This document shows, in pieces, positions 32,524-40,329 of a DNA stretch of 64,000 nt; within the stretch, counting starts at the first letter, position 1, and every line of letters begins with the position of its first letter. Source of the stretch: Nocardia nova NBRC 15556 (GTDB taxonomy: Bacteria; Actinomycetota; Actinomycetes; Mycobacteriales; Mycobacteriaceae). The stretch is from the NCBI RefSeq assembly GCF_001613005.1, contig NZ_BDBN01000002.1:174125-238124 (forward strand), written 5' to 3'. The notes below the pieces were generated by a model that saw only the letters and a program-made list of their open reading frames with translations, was not told the DNA's origin and searched no databases. Both the position numbers and the translations under genes were made by a program.

Positions 32524-33645
32524 ATGTACGGCGTACGCAGTGCGGAACAGCAGGAACTGGCCGCCGCCGTTCGAAAGTTACTGCAGGAGCGATCATCGGA
32601 GTCCGCTGTCCGCGCGACGATGGATGCCGCCGAGGGGTACGACCGGGAGCTCGCGACACTGATGGCCGAGCAGATGGGCCTGCACGGCATCGCCATTCCG
32701 GAGGAGTACGGCGGCGCGGGGTTCGGCTTCCTCGAACTGAGCGTGATACTCGAGGAGATGGGCCGGGTACTGCTGTGCGGCCCGTTCTTCAGCAGTGTGG
32801 TCCTGTTCGCCACCGCGCTACTGGAGAGCGGAGACGACGACGCCTGCCGAACCTGGCTGCCACAGATCGCCGCGGGCCGGCTCGTCGGGACAGCGGCAAT
32901 CGCCGAGGACGCCGGCGGATGGGATGAGCAATCGATCCGACTGGCAGCGCGCCGCGAAGGCGAGCACTACCTGCTCAGCGGCCGCGAACGGCATGTACTC
33001 GACGGCGCGTCGGCCGAGGCGATCGTGGTCGCCGCCCGGCTGCCGGAGGGAGTCGGACTGTTCATCGTCGACACCGACCTCGGACTGCGCCGCACCGCGG
33101 TGCCGACGCTGGATCGAACCCGCAGACAGGCCACCCTCGACTTCGCCGACACACCGGCGCGTTTGCTCGCCGGGCCGGCGCAGGGCCGGGCGGTACTGCG
33201 CCGGATACTCGATCGCGCCGCTGTCGCCTTGGCGTGTGAGCAAGTCGGCGGCGCGGAGCGCGTACTCGAGATGGCGGTCGGCTACGCCAAGACGCGCCAC
33301 CAGTTCGATCGGCCCATCGGTTCGTTCCAGGCGATCAAACACACATGCGCCGACATGCTGGTTGCCGTGGAATCGGCGCGCTCGGCCGCGCGCTGCGCGG
33401 CCGAGGCGGTGGCCGCGAACGACCCCGATCTGGAGTTGCTGGCCGGACTGGCCAAGACCGTCTGCTCGGAGACGTTCAGCCTCTGCGCACGCGACAACAT
33501 CCAGATTCACGGCGGAATCGGCTTCACCTGGGAGCATCCGGCGCACCTGTACTACAAGCGCGCCAAGAGCGGCGAGGCACATTTCGGAACACCCCGCTAC
33601 CACCGCGAGCGACTGGCACTGCGCACGGAGACGTTGCCCGCGTAG
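32524..33645 (+). CDS. Acyl-CoA dehydrogenase, small-type subunit of a heteromeric pair
   Basis: This 373-residue protein has GLHGIAIPEEYGGAGFGFLELSVILEEMGR near the N-terminus and YAKTRHQFDRPIGSFQAIKHTCADMLVAVESAR and IQIHGGIGFTWEHPAHLYYKRAKSGEAHFG near the C-terminus. The middle SEPxxGSD motif is degenerate (AIAEDAGGWDEQS). It is followed by a large-type acyl-CoA dehydrogenase gene, so this is probably a third alpha2beta2 pair. AGGAG lies before the ATG at 32524. Confidence 0.86.
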   Translation: MYGVRSAEQQELAAAVRKLLQERSSESAVRATMDAAEGYDRELATLMAEQMGLHGIAIPEEYGGAGFGFLELSVILEEMGRVLLCGPFFSSVVLFATALLESGDDDACRTWLPQIAAGRLVGTAAIAEDAGGWDEQSIRLAARREGEHYLLSGRERHVLDGASAEAIVVAARLPEGVGLFIVDTDLGLRRTAVPTLDRTRRQATLDFADTPARLLAGPAQGRAVLRRILDRAAVALACEQVGGAERVLEMAVGYAKTRHQFDRPIGSFQAIKHTCADMLVAVESARSAARCAAEAVAANDPDLELLAGLAKTVCSETFSLCARDNIQIHGGIGFTWEHPAHLYYKRAKSGEAHFGTPRYHRERLALRTETLPA

Positions 33646-33753
33646 GCGGACGCGCCACGTTCGGCTGTTCAACTCGATTACCTATCCAATTCAACCTATT
33701 CCATTGCAGCCCCGGCGTATTCGACCGAACAGGGCGACAAGGAGGGAGCCGGC

Positions 33754-34944
33754 ATGGCAGGGACGCCGACCGCACGACAGGGGTCCGGGAACACGTCCGA
33801 TCAGGCGGATGACACGACCGAATTCCGCGAGCAGCTACGGGCGTGGCTGGAGTCGGTGCCCAGGCCCGCCGGCCTGCGGGACTACGGCCCGACCCCGACG
33901 GTGAACGACGTACTCCCCGGACGGCAATGGCAGCGTCTGCTGGCCGATGGCGGCTATGCCTGCCTGCCGTGGCCGGTCGAATACGGCGGCCGCGGCGCGA
34001 GCATCATGGAACAGGCGGTCTTCGCCGAGGAGACCGCGCGCGCAGGGGTGCCCCGCCAGCTCGGACTGGTCGGCCCGGCGCTGGCCGCGCCGGTGATCAT
34101 GGAGTTCGGCACCGATGAGCAGCGGGCGCGGCACCTGGAGCCGATCCGGGTCGGCGAACACCTCTGGTGCCAGCTGTTCTCCGAGCCGGAGGCCGGATCG
34201 GATCTGGCCTCACTGCGCACTCGCGCGGTCGCCGAGGGCGACGAGTGGGTGATCGACGGACACAAGGTCTGGACCAGCGCCGCGGCGGCGGCCGATTACG
34301 GTCTGCTGATCGCCAGGACGGGCCCCGGCCGATACGACGGCCTGACCGCGTTCATCGTCCCCATGACGGCGCCCGGAATCACCGTGCGCCCGCTCGAGCA
34401 GATGGACGGTGAGAGCAAATTCAACGAGGTGTTCCTCACCGGCGTGCGACTGCGGGCACAGGATCGGCTCGGGGAGATCGGGCAGGGCTGGGCGGTAGCG
34501 ACCGCGACGCTGGGCACCGAACGGCTGTCGCTGGGCACGCAGTCGGTGTCGATGTTCGCCGCGCTGGACGATATCGTCGCCGCCGCGACCCGGCGCGACC
34601 GGCTCACCCCGCGCCTGCGCGAGGACATCGTCTCGATCTGGACCCGGATATGGCTGCTACGCGCGACCTGGCTGCGCGCGGTACACGCCGAGTCCTCGCT
34701 GACCTCCCCGACCTTCTCGGTGCTGAAGGTGATGAGCTCGGAAACCCATCGCGATCTGGCGGATCTGGCCGTCGACGCCCTGGGACTCGATATCACCGAC
34801 GATCCTGCGGACAATCCGATCGTGCACCGGATGCTCGTCGCCCGGGCGCAGACCATTCTGGGTGGCACCAGTGAGATCCAGCGCAATATTCTCGCCGAAC
34901 GAGTGCTGGGACTCCCCCGCGAACCCGCCGTGCAGAAGGGCTGA
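33754..34944 (+). CDS. Acyl-CoA dehydrogenase, large-type subunit of a heteromeric pair
   Basis: This 396-residue protein has LPWPVEYGGRGASIMEQAVFAEE, the motif LFSEPEAGSDLASLRTRAVAEG, a helix-G Glu in TLGTERLSLGTQSV and the C-terminal TILGGTSEIQRNILAERVLGLP. It is the FAD/substrate-binding partner of the gene 108 bases upstream; that gap is moderately AT-rich near 33672-33704, so it may have an extra promoter. It is followed after three bases by the CoA-transferase-like gene, pointing to one operon. AAGGAGGGAG precedes the ATG at 33754. Confidence 0.88.
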   Translation: MAGTPTARQGSGNTSDQADDTTEFREQLRAWLESVPRPAGLRDYGPTPTVNDVLPGRQWQRLLADGGYACLPWPVEYGGRGASIMEQAVFAEETARAGVPRQLGLVGPALAAPVIMEFGTDEQRARHLEPIRVGEHLWCQLFSEPEAGSDLASLRTRAVAEGDEWVIDGHKVWTSAAAAADYGLLIARTGPGRYDGLTAFIVPMTAPGITVRPLEQMDGESKFNEVFLTGVRLRAQDRLGEIGQGWAVATATLGTERLSLGTQSVSMFAALDDIVAAATRRDRLTPRLREDIVSIWTRIWLLRATWLRAVHAESSLTSPTFSVLKVMSSETHRDLADLAVDALGLDITDDPADNPIVHRMLVARAQTILGGTSEIQRNILAERVLGLPREPAVQKG

Positions 34945-34947
34945 CCG

Positions 34948-36153
34948 ATGCAGACCGACACCGTGGCGTTCACATCGCTCATCCGCCCGGATACCACCAT
35001 CGCGATCGGTGACGGGTTCGGAGCGCCGCGGGAGCTGTCCGAGCAGCTGACCGCGGTGGCCGAGAACACCGAGGGCCTGCGGCTGGTGCTGGGCTGGATG
35101 CCCGTCGCCGATCCCGATCTCGACCCCAGGGCCTTCGCCGATGTGCGAACCTTCATGCCCGGCTGGGGGCTGCGCTCGGCGGTCGCGCAGGGGCATATCC
35201 GTTTCCTGCCGGTGCGGCTGTCGGGCACTCCCGCGCTGCTGCACGGGCCGCTGCGTCCCGACGTGCTGATGGCCACCGTGGTGCACACGCCGTCCGGATA
35301 CCGGTTCGCCAACGAGGTCTCCTGGCAGCGCGCCGCGATCGACGCCGGCGCCCGGGTTGCCGCGCTCGTGTCGCGGGCTGCCCCGGTGTGCGCGGCGGGT
35401 CCCGTTCTGCCCGCGGAGCGGCTGACCGTCGTCGGGGAGACCGACCACCCGCCCCTGAACATGCCGGACGAGCCGGTGGCGCCGGAGCTCGAACGCCTCG
35501 TCGAGAATCTGGTGCGCTTCATTCCCGAGGGGGCACGATTGCAGATCGGCCCGGGAGCACTCGGTGCGACGGTGCTGCGGAAACTCGAGGTCCCGGTGCG
35601 CATCGACTCCGGGCTGCTGCCGGACTCCGTGGTCGACCTCGCCGAGCGAGACCTTCTCATCGGCACCCCGGTGGCGACCTACCTGGCCGGTGGACCGCGG
35701 TTGCGGGAGTGGGTGTCGGGCCGAGATGTGTTGCATCCCATCGAGTTCACCCACGATCCGGGCCGGTTGTCGGCGTCGCCGCTGTTCGCGGTGAACACCG
35801 CGGTGGAGATCGATACGGACGGGCAGATCAACGTCGAAGGCACCGAACGTGCCGTGGTCGGCGGTATCGGCGGTCACCACGACTACGCGGCCGCGGCGGC
35901 GCGGTCGGTGGGTGGGCTCAGCATCATCGCCGTGACCACGACGCACCGCGGCCGATCAACCCTGGTCGAGCGACTCTCCCGTCCCGTCAGTACACCGTCT
36001 CACGATGTGGATATCGTCGTGACCGAGCACGGTATCGCGGATCTGCGGGGTCTGGACCGCCCTGAACGGACCGAGGCGTTGCGCGCCGCGTGGGGTTCCG
36101 CGGGTGTCCGCGAACCCGATGATTCGTCCGAAACAGATAGCGGCACAACCTGA
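34948..36153 (+). CDS. Acetyl-CoA hydrolase/CoA-transferase-like protein
   Basis: This 401-residue protein resembles the acetyl-CoA hydrolase/4-hydroxybutyrate CoA-transferase family: an N-terminal half with IRPDTTIAIGDGFGAPRELSEQLTAV, a LQIGPGALGATVLRKL strand, and the C-terminal FAVNTAVEIDTDGQINVEGTERAVVGGIGGHHDYAAAAARS block that binds CoA. It would move CoA between organic acids or hydrolyse a CoA ester. It begins three bases after the acyl-CoA dehydrogenase gene and ends the operon. Active-site residues could not be assigned with confidence. Downstream lies a decayed region. Confidence 0.78.
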   Translation: MQTDTVAFTSLIRPDTTIAIGDGFGAPRELSEQLTAVAENTEGLRLVLGWMPVADPDLDPRAFADVRTFMPGWGLRSAVAQGHIRFLPVRLSGTPALLHGPLRPDVLMATVVHTPSGYRFANEVSWQRAAIDAGARVAALVSRAAPVCAAGPVLPAERLTVVGETDHPPLNMPDEPVAPELERLVENLVRFIPEGARLQIGPGALGATVLRKLEVPVRIDSGLLPDSVVDLAERDLLIGTPVATYLAGGPRLREWVSGRDVLHPIEFTHDPGRLSASPLFAVNTAVEIDTDGQINVEGTERAVVGGIGGHHDYAAAAARSVGGLSIIAVTTTHRGRSTLVERLSRPVSTPSHDVDIVVTEHGIADLRGLDRPERTEALRAAWGSAGVREPDDSSETDSGTT

Positions 36154-36572
36154 TCGTCAAGGCCCCGGCTGCCATTCGCATGTTCATCGTGCCGAATCCT
36201 CCAGCGTCACCGTGGGAAGCAATGCCACCGGGTCGGGGACAGCGTTCTGTTTACGATTGCTACCCGAATCGGTCGAAGCCCTCCGAGAAAGCGGGGGGAC
36301 CTCACTGACCGAGTTGTCCGGTGAGCGGGTGCAGGCAGCGATGAACGAATACGCGGTTACGCTTCCCTGGAACGCGGACTTCTTTGGTGCACTGGAGAGA
36401 ATGGTCGAGGTGGGTGCGCTACTTCTTCGACCACCCCGTAAAGCGCGCTTTGACCGCGGCCTCGACGCTCGAAAACGGATGGTCCGGCTAGTGACAACTG
36501 CGGTTCGACCGCAACCCGTGCAGACTGCCGCGTCGAACCTGACCACCTTAACCTTAACCGCCCCCTGCTCCG
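36154..36572. other. Intergenic region with no recognised gene
   Basis: About 420 bases after the CoA-transferase-like gene have lower G+C than the surrounding genes and no recognisable product. A plus-strand frame (about 36200-36550) reads like protein in part (SVEALRESGGTSLTELSGERVQAAMNEY) but has ordinary rather than GC-rich third positions and no supported start, so I do not call it. A short CCTTAACCTTAACC repeat lies near 36543-36556. It may be decayed coding DNA. Confidence 0.3.
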
Positions 36573-36812
36573 CTCTGTCTTGCCGGCTCGTTCGAAGACG
36601 AAGGTGGCCTCGTTCACGATTCCCTTGTGGTACAGCACCGCGCCCCTGGGAAATCCGGTGGTGCCGGAGGATGATTCGCGCCGGTCACCAGCCGCGTCCA
36701 TGCGTTGCGTGACCGGGGCGTCCATCGCTCTCGTCCCGCGGTTGACGACCGCGTCCACCTCACGAACGATCGGTGCTTCGTCCGATAATTCAGCCAGCTT
36801 CGGCGCATGCAC
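36573..36812 (-). pseudogene. Remnant of an AMP-forming ligase gene
   Basis: The minus strand encodes about 80 residues that match the middle of an acyl-CoA synthetase: PKLAELSDEAPIVREVDAVV, followed by the P-loop SSSGTTGFPRGAVLYHKGIVNEATF. Similarity stops soon after the P-loop and nothing upstream or downstream completes it; the next gene on the same strand is a different, intact ligase ending at 36822. It is therefore a fragment of another ligase copy, left by deletion or rearrangement. Confidence 0.7.
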
Positions 36813-36821
36813 CGATAGAAT

Positions 36822-38417
36822 TCATTGCCGGTAGTAGTCGCTGAACTGCTGGCGCACGATGTTCTTCTGGATCTTGCCCGTGGATGTCCTCGGTAAGGCG
36901 TCGACAACAATCACCGCCTTCGGCACCTTGTACGCGTCCACATGATGTCGCAGGGCGGCCTTCAACTCGGTTTCGTCGATGCGGGCACCCTGCTTGGCGA
37001 CGACGACGGCGGTGATCGCCTCATTCCAGCGATCATGAGGAAGGCCGACGACCACCGCCTCGGCCACGTTCGGGTCCGCCGCGTACACGGCCTTCTCCAC
37101 TTCGATCGACGCGACGTTCTCGCCACCGGTCTTGATCACATCCTTGCGCCGATCGCTGAACCAGAGGATGCCGTCGCCGTCGATGTGCCCGATATCTCCG
37201 GAGTGGAACCATCCGTGCGCGAACGCCTCCTCGGTGGCCGCACGATTGTTCAGGTATTCGGTCATGGTGTGCGGCCCGCGGTAGACGATCTCCCCCTCGG
37301 CGCCACGAGGCAGCCGGTCGCCCTCGGCATCCATGATCGCGACCTGGATGTTCACCACCGGCGTACCTACCGCACCCGCGTGGGACAACTGGTGTTCGGG
37401 CCGGAACATGGTCGCGGTCGGACTCATCTCGGTCTGGCCGAACAGCAGGTAGAAATCACAACCGAAGGCGGTGAGACATTGTTCCAGTTGAGCATTGGGC
37501 ATCGGTGCCATCGCATAACAGGCCCGGCGCAGGCTGCTGAGATCCCGCTCCCTCAGTTGCGGATGTTCGAGCATCGCGCGGTACATCGTCGGAAGACCGA
37601 AGATCTGCGTGACGGCCTCGCGCTCGATCTGGTCGAGTACCTCATCCGCGTCGAAGCCGCGACGGATGTAGATCGTGGCGCCGACCATCAGCGCCGCGGT
37701 GCAGTGGCAGTTGAGTTGCGCGGTGTGGAACATCGGCAACATGGCGATGAATCGGTCGTCGTCACGGAACCCGGACTCCAGCGCCATACTCATGGATTCC
37801 AGGTAGATCGCCGTGTGGTTGCCCACCACACCTTTGGGAAAAGACGTGGTCCCACTGGTGTACAGGTAGGTGATCGGATCACGATCACCCACGAGGTGCT
37901 CGGGTTCGGCAACGCTACCGGCAGAGGTCAATTCGGCGAAGGTCAACCGGGAACGCCCCGGCACGGTATTCCACTCCCCGGCACCGATACCGGGCGCGAC
38001 TATCACCTCGGCAACCGCCGGCACCTGCAGCAGCGCATCGGAGATCTGTTCCAGCAGTTGACTTTCCACCACAATTCCGCGCGACGAGGAATGCTCCAGA
38101 ACGTAGGCCGTCTCCTGGCTGCGCCAGCCGAGATTGATCGGCACACAGACCACACCGAGTTTCGCGCACGCGTAGTAGGTGACGAGAAACTCGACGCAGT
38201 TGCCGGATGCGAGCGCGAGCGAATCCCCCCGCCGGTACCCGCGATCGTGCAACGCGTTCGCGACCCTGTTCACCCACGTGTCGAGCGCGGCGTAGGTGTA
38301 GCGAGCATCGCCCTCGACGACCGCGATGGCGTTCGGCCGGCGGTCCGCGGAGCGGGTCAGGCTGTCACCGACGTTGACTCGGTGGATCAGGTTGGCGTGC
38401 AGTTCGGTGGCAGACAT
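36822..38417 (-). CDS. AMP-forming acyl-CoA synthetase
   Basis: This 531-residue protein has the full ligase set: P-loop LYTSGTTSFPKGVVGNH, YLLFGQTEMSP, GWFHSGDIGHIDGDG, the hinge FSDRRKDVIKTGGENVASIEVE and the catalytic Lys region LPRTSTGKIQKN. It activates a fatty or aromatic acid to its CoA ester. It is divergent from the TetR gene at 38702, across a 284-base region with a palindrome, and sits between two decayed ligase fragments. The start is ATG 38417. Confidence 0.9.
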   Translation of the reverse strand: MSATELHANLIHRVNVGDSLTRSADRRPNAIAVVEGDARYTYAALDTWVNRVANALHDRGYRRGDSLALASGNCVEFLVTYYACAKLGVVCVPINLGWRSQETAYVLEHSSSRGIVVESQLLEQISDALLQVPAVAEVIVAPGIGAGEWNTVPGRSRLTFAELTSAGSVAEPEHLVGDRDPITYLYTSGTTSFPKGVVGNHTAIYLESMSMALESGFRDDDRFIAMLPMFHTAQLNCHCTAALMVGATIYIRRGFDADEVLDQIEREAVTQIFGLPTMYRAMLEHPQLRERDLSSLRRACYAMAPMPNAQLEQCLTAFGCDFYLLFGQTEMSPTATMFRPEHQLSHAGAVGTPVVNIQVAIMDAEGDRLPRGAEGEIVYRGPHTMTEYLNNRAATEEAFAHGWFHSGDIGHIDGDGILWFSDRRKDVIKTGGENVASIEVEKAVYAADPNVAEAVVVGLPHDRWNEAITAVVVAKQGARIDETELKAALRHHVDAYKVPKAVIVVDALPRTSTGKIQKNIVRQQFSDYYRQ

Positions 38418-38671
38418 CGGTGTCGACTCCAGTCATCGCTAAGGGGTACTGAGAACGTTAACCGCAATTCACTAACTCTGCGTCAGTTCCGCAAACTTGC
38501 CCCCGGCGCTCACAGATGTGGCGCTCAGGACGCCTGTCTCACCGAGGAGCTCGACGAGGGCCCTTACATAGTTATCCCCTGTTGACCAGTAGCCTCACTC
38601 ACTCCACGGTACCGACGCATCGGAGCAGTTCGAGGCAAGGATGGAGGGTCTGGATACGGACTATTTCATCA

Positions 38672-38689
38672 TTAGTCAATGAGGACTAA
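38672..38689. promoter_or_regulatory. Palindromic operator candidate upstream of a TetR gene
   Basis: TTAGTC (38672-38677) and GACTAA (38684-38689) form perfect 6-bp arms around AATGAG. The site ends 12 bases before the TTG start of the TetR gene and lies in the divergent region with the ligase gene at 36822-38417. Autorepression and control of the ligase are inferred. Confidence 0.6.
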
Positions 38690-38701
38690 CATTGGTCGGA
38701 C

Positions 38702-39325
38702 TTGTCGCGAGCCAGGGAGGTCATCATCAGCGAGCAAGCAACGCCCGACGTCGAGCCGCCGACGCGGATCCGCGACCCCGCGCGCAAGGACCGCATCCTC
38801 GTCGCGGCTGCCGATCTAGTGGCTCGCAGAGGTTTTCACGCGGTCTCCATGTCCGACATCGGCCACGCGGCCGGTATCACCGGGTCCGGGATCTACCGCC
38901 ATTTCGACAGCAAATCGGCCGTCCTGGTGTCACTGTTCGAACAGGCGATCGACAACCTGCTCATGGACGAGCACGCCATCGTGGAATCAGTTGCAGACCT
39001 TCGGCTGGCCCTGAACCGGCTCATCGACGGTCAGGTCGAGTTCGTAGTGGGCGACCGTGAATTGGCACAGGTCTACCACAACGAGATCAACAATCTGCCC
39101 GACGAGGACAGCCGCCGATTGCGACGCAAACAGCGGATGTACATCGAGGAGTGGGTGCACCTGCTCGACGAGTTGCGTGACGACCTGTCCGACGCCGACG
39201 CGCGTGCCATGGTCCATGCCGCGATCGGTGCGATCCAGTCGTCGCTGTTCCACAACACGGGCCTGCCCGAGGATCGGTTGCGTCAAATCCTGGCCGACGC
39301 CGGGCGGGCGGTACTCGGGCTATGA
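38702..39325 (+). CDS. TetR-family transcriptional regulator
   Basis: This protein of about 207 residues has the TetR helix-turn-helix RKDRILVAAADLVARRGFHAVSMSDIGHAAGITGSGIYRHFDSKSAVLVSLF, and a helical effector domain with VYHNEINNLPDEDSRRLRRKQRMYIEEWVHLL, resembling regulators of the FadR/KstR2-like TetR subgroup in actinomycetes. The only start in the right place is TTG 38702; no ribosome binding site is clear, so the mRNA may be nearly leaderless. It overlaps the end of a decayed ligase fragment on the other strand. Confidence 0.85.
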   Translation: MSRAREVIISEQATPDVEPPTRIRDPARKDRILVAAADLVARRGFHAVSMSDIGHAAGITGSGIYRHFDSKSAVLVSLFEQAIDNLLMDEHAIVESVADLRLALNRLIDGQVEFVVGDRELAQVYHNEINNLPDEDSRRLRRKQRMYIEEWVHLLDELRDDLSDADARAMVHAAIGAIQSSLFHNTGLPEDRLRQILADAGRAVLGL

Positions 39326-39631
39326 CCCGAGCGCCGGTCCCCGGGTCCGGTAGCCCGATCACTGCGATGTCGACCACTGATCGGAGTCGATCATGGTGAT
39401 CCCCATCCCCTCGGTACTGGCGTAGTACTCGTGCAGGATCGGTCCCCACCAGTCGATCATGGCCTGCTCGACCTCGACCGAGCACGGAGCGGCCGCATGT
39501 ACGGCCACCCGGTGACTGGCCAGGTCGGAATCGCTCGCGGTCGGGCTGGGGCAGCTTCACATGCGAACGAATATCGTCGGCACCCATTGACCGTGCGCCA
39601 CCCGGTAGCGCTCGATGGCCTCGAGGGCTAC
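39312..39631 (-). pseudogene. Decayed AMP-forming ligase with frameshifts and a deletion
   Basis: Pieces of an acyl-CoA synthetase follow in order on the minus strand but in different frames: ALEAIERYRVAHGQWVPTIFVRM, then KLPQPDRERF, then DLASHRVAVHAAAPCSVEVE and QAMIDWWGPILHEYYASTEG, then VVDIAVIGLPDPGTGARVIA. They align with residues 235-325 and then about 425-445 of the intact ligase at 6487-8031 (AIDEYSVTSSQWVPTMFVRM..., VADVAAFGVPDPELGEQVKA). At least two single-base shifts and one deletion of roughly 100 residues separate them. The ends run into the two flanking TetR genes. It is clearly a dead gene. Confidence 0.85.
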
Positions 39632-40257
39632 GCGGCCAGCAGAACTCTCGCCACATCCCGCCACTGCGCGAGATGCGGATCCCGAGCCGGAGTTCGCGGA
39701 TCGAACCCGTACGCCACCGAAGCCCCTCGCATGCTGGACAGCAATGTGTCGACCACCTGCTGATACCGCGGGCGCGCGGACCAGACCGGCCCGAACATCA
39801 CCGCGAGAGTTTCGTGAATCGCCTTCTGCAACTGCCGTTCCGCCGGCCGCAACGCCTCTCGCAGCGAGTCGTTGTGCCGAGCCGCCACCCAGAGCTCTAT
39901 AGAGGCCCAGAAGAAGGGCTGATGGAAATTCGTCCACATCTGTCCGATCGCCTCATCGATACGAGCCGGGTCGTCGTCAGGCACGGCGATCATCGAACCG
40001 ACCTCCGTGCGCAGCTCGGCGACTCGCGCGGACGCCAGATGCTGGACGGCCCCGACCAGCAGCTCGTCTCGCGAGGAGAAATGATGTAGCAGCCGCCCGC
40101 GCGAGATGCCCGCCAATTCCTGAATCCTCAGCGTCGACGCACCCGCGTATCCGTATTCGACCAGGCACTGCACGGCCGCGTCGAGAATCTGCTGACGGCT
40201 GGCTCGACTACGTCTCTCCTGCTGTTGCAGGTAACTCTCTGCGCGTGTGGCTGCCAT
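39628..40257 (-). CDS. TetR-family transcriptional regulator
   Basis: This 209-residue protein has the TetR domain SRQQILDAAVQCLVEYGYAGASTLRIQELAGISRGRLLHHFSSRDELLVGAVQHL and a helical C-terminal domain. The ATG at 40257 lies 72 bases from the divergent luciferase-like gene, and the 16-bp palindrome at 40289-40304 is between them. A second near-identical palindrome upstream of the fadA/fadB genes makes these its probable targets. The C-terminal end overlaps the decayed ligase fragment by a few bases. Confidence 0.88.
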   Translation of the reverse strand: MAATRAESYLQQQERRSRASRQQILDAAVQCLVEYGYAGASTLRIQELAGISRGRLLHHFSSRDELLVGAVQHLASARVAELRTEVGSMIAVPDDDPARIDEAIGQMWTNFHQPFFWASIELWVAARHNDSLREALRPAERQLQKAIHETLAVMFGPVWSARPRYQQVVDTLLSSMRGASVAYGFDPRTPARDPHLAQWRDVARVLLAA

Positions 40258-40288
40258 GGCCTCGATACTACGACGCCGCGGCAGAGTA

Positions 40289-40304
40289 CAGTCAGCACTG
40301 ACTG
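40289..40304. promoter_or_regulatory. TetR operator candidate, copy 1
   Basis: CAGTCAG-CA-CTGACTG is an inverted repeat with perfect 7-bp arms. It lies between the TetR gene (start 40257) and the luciferase-like gene (start 40330). With flanks it reads ACAGTCAGCACTGACTGCAGG, and an almost identical sequence is found at 41414-41434. Confidence 0.75.
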
Positions 40305-40329
40305 CAGGATTCGCAGAGAAGGAAACGCC

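Noticed and set aside
36104..36712. A plus-strand frame that reads partly like protein
   Set aside because: No supported start, no recognised family, and its end runs antisense through a ligase remnant with the P-loop motif.
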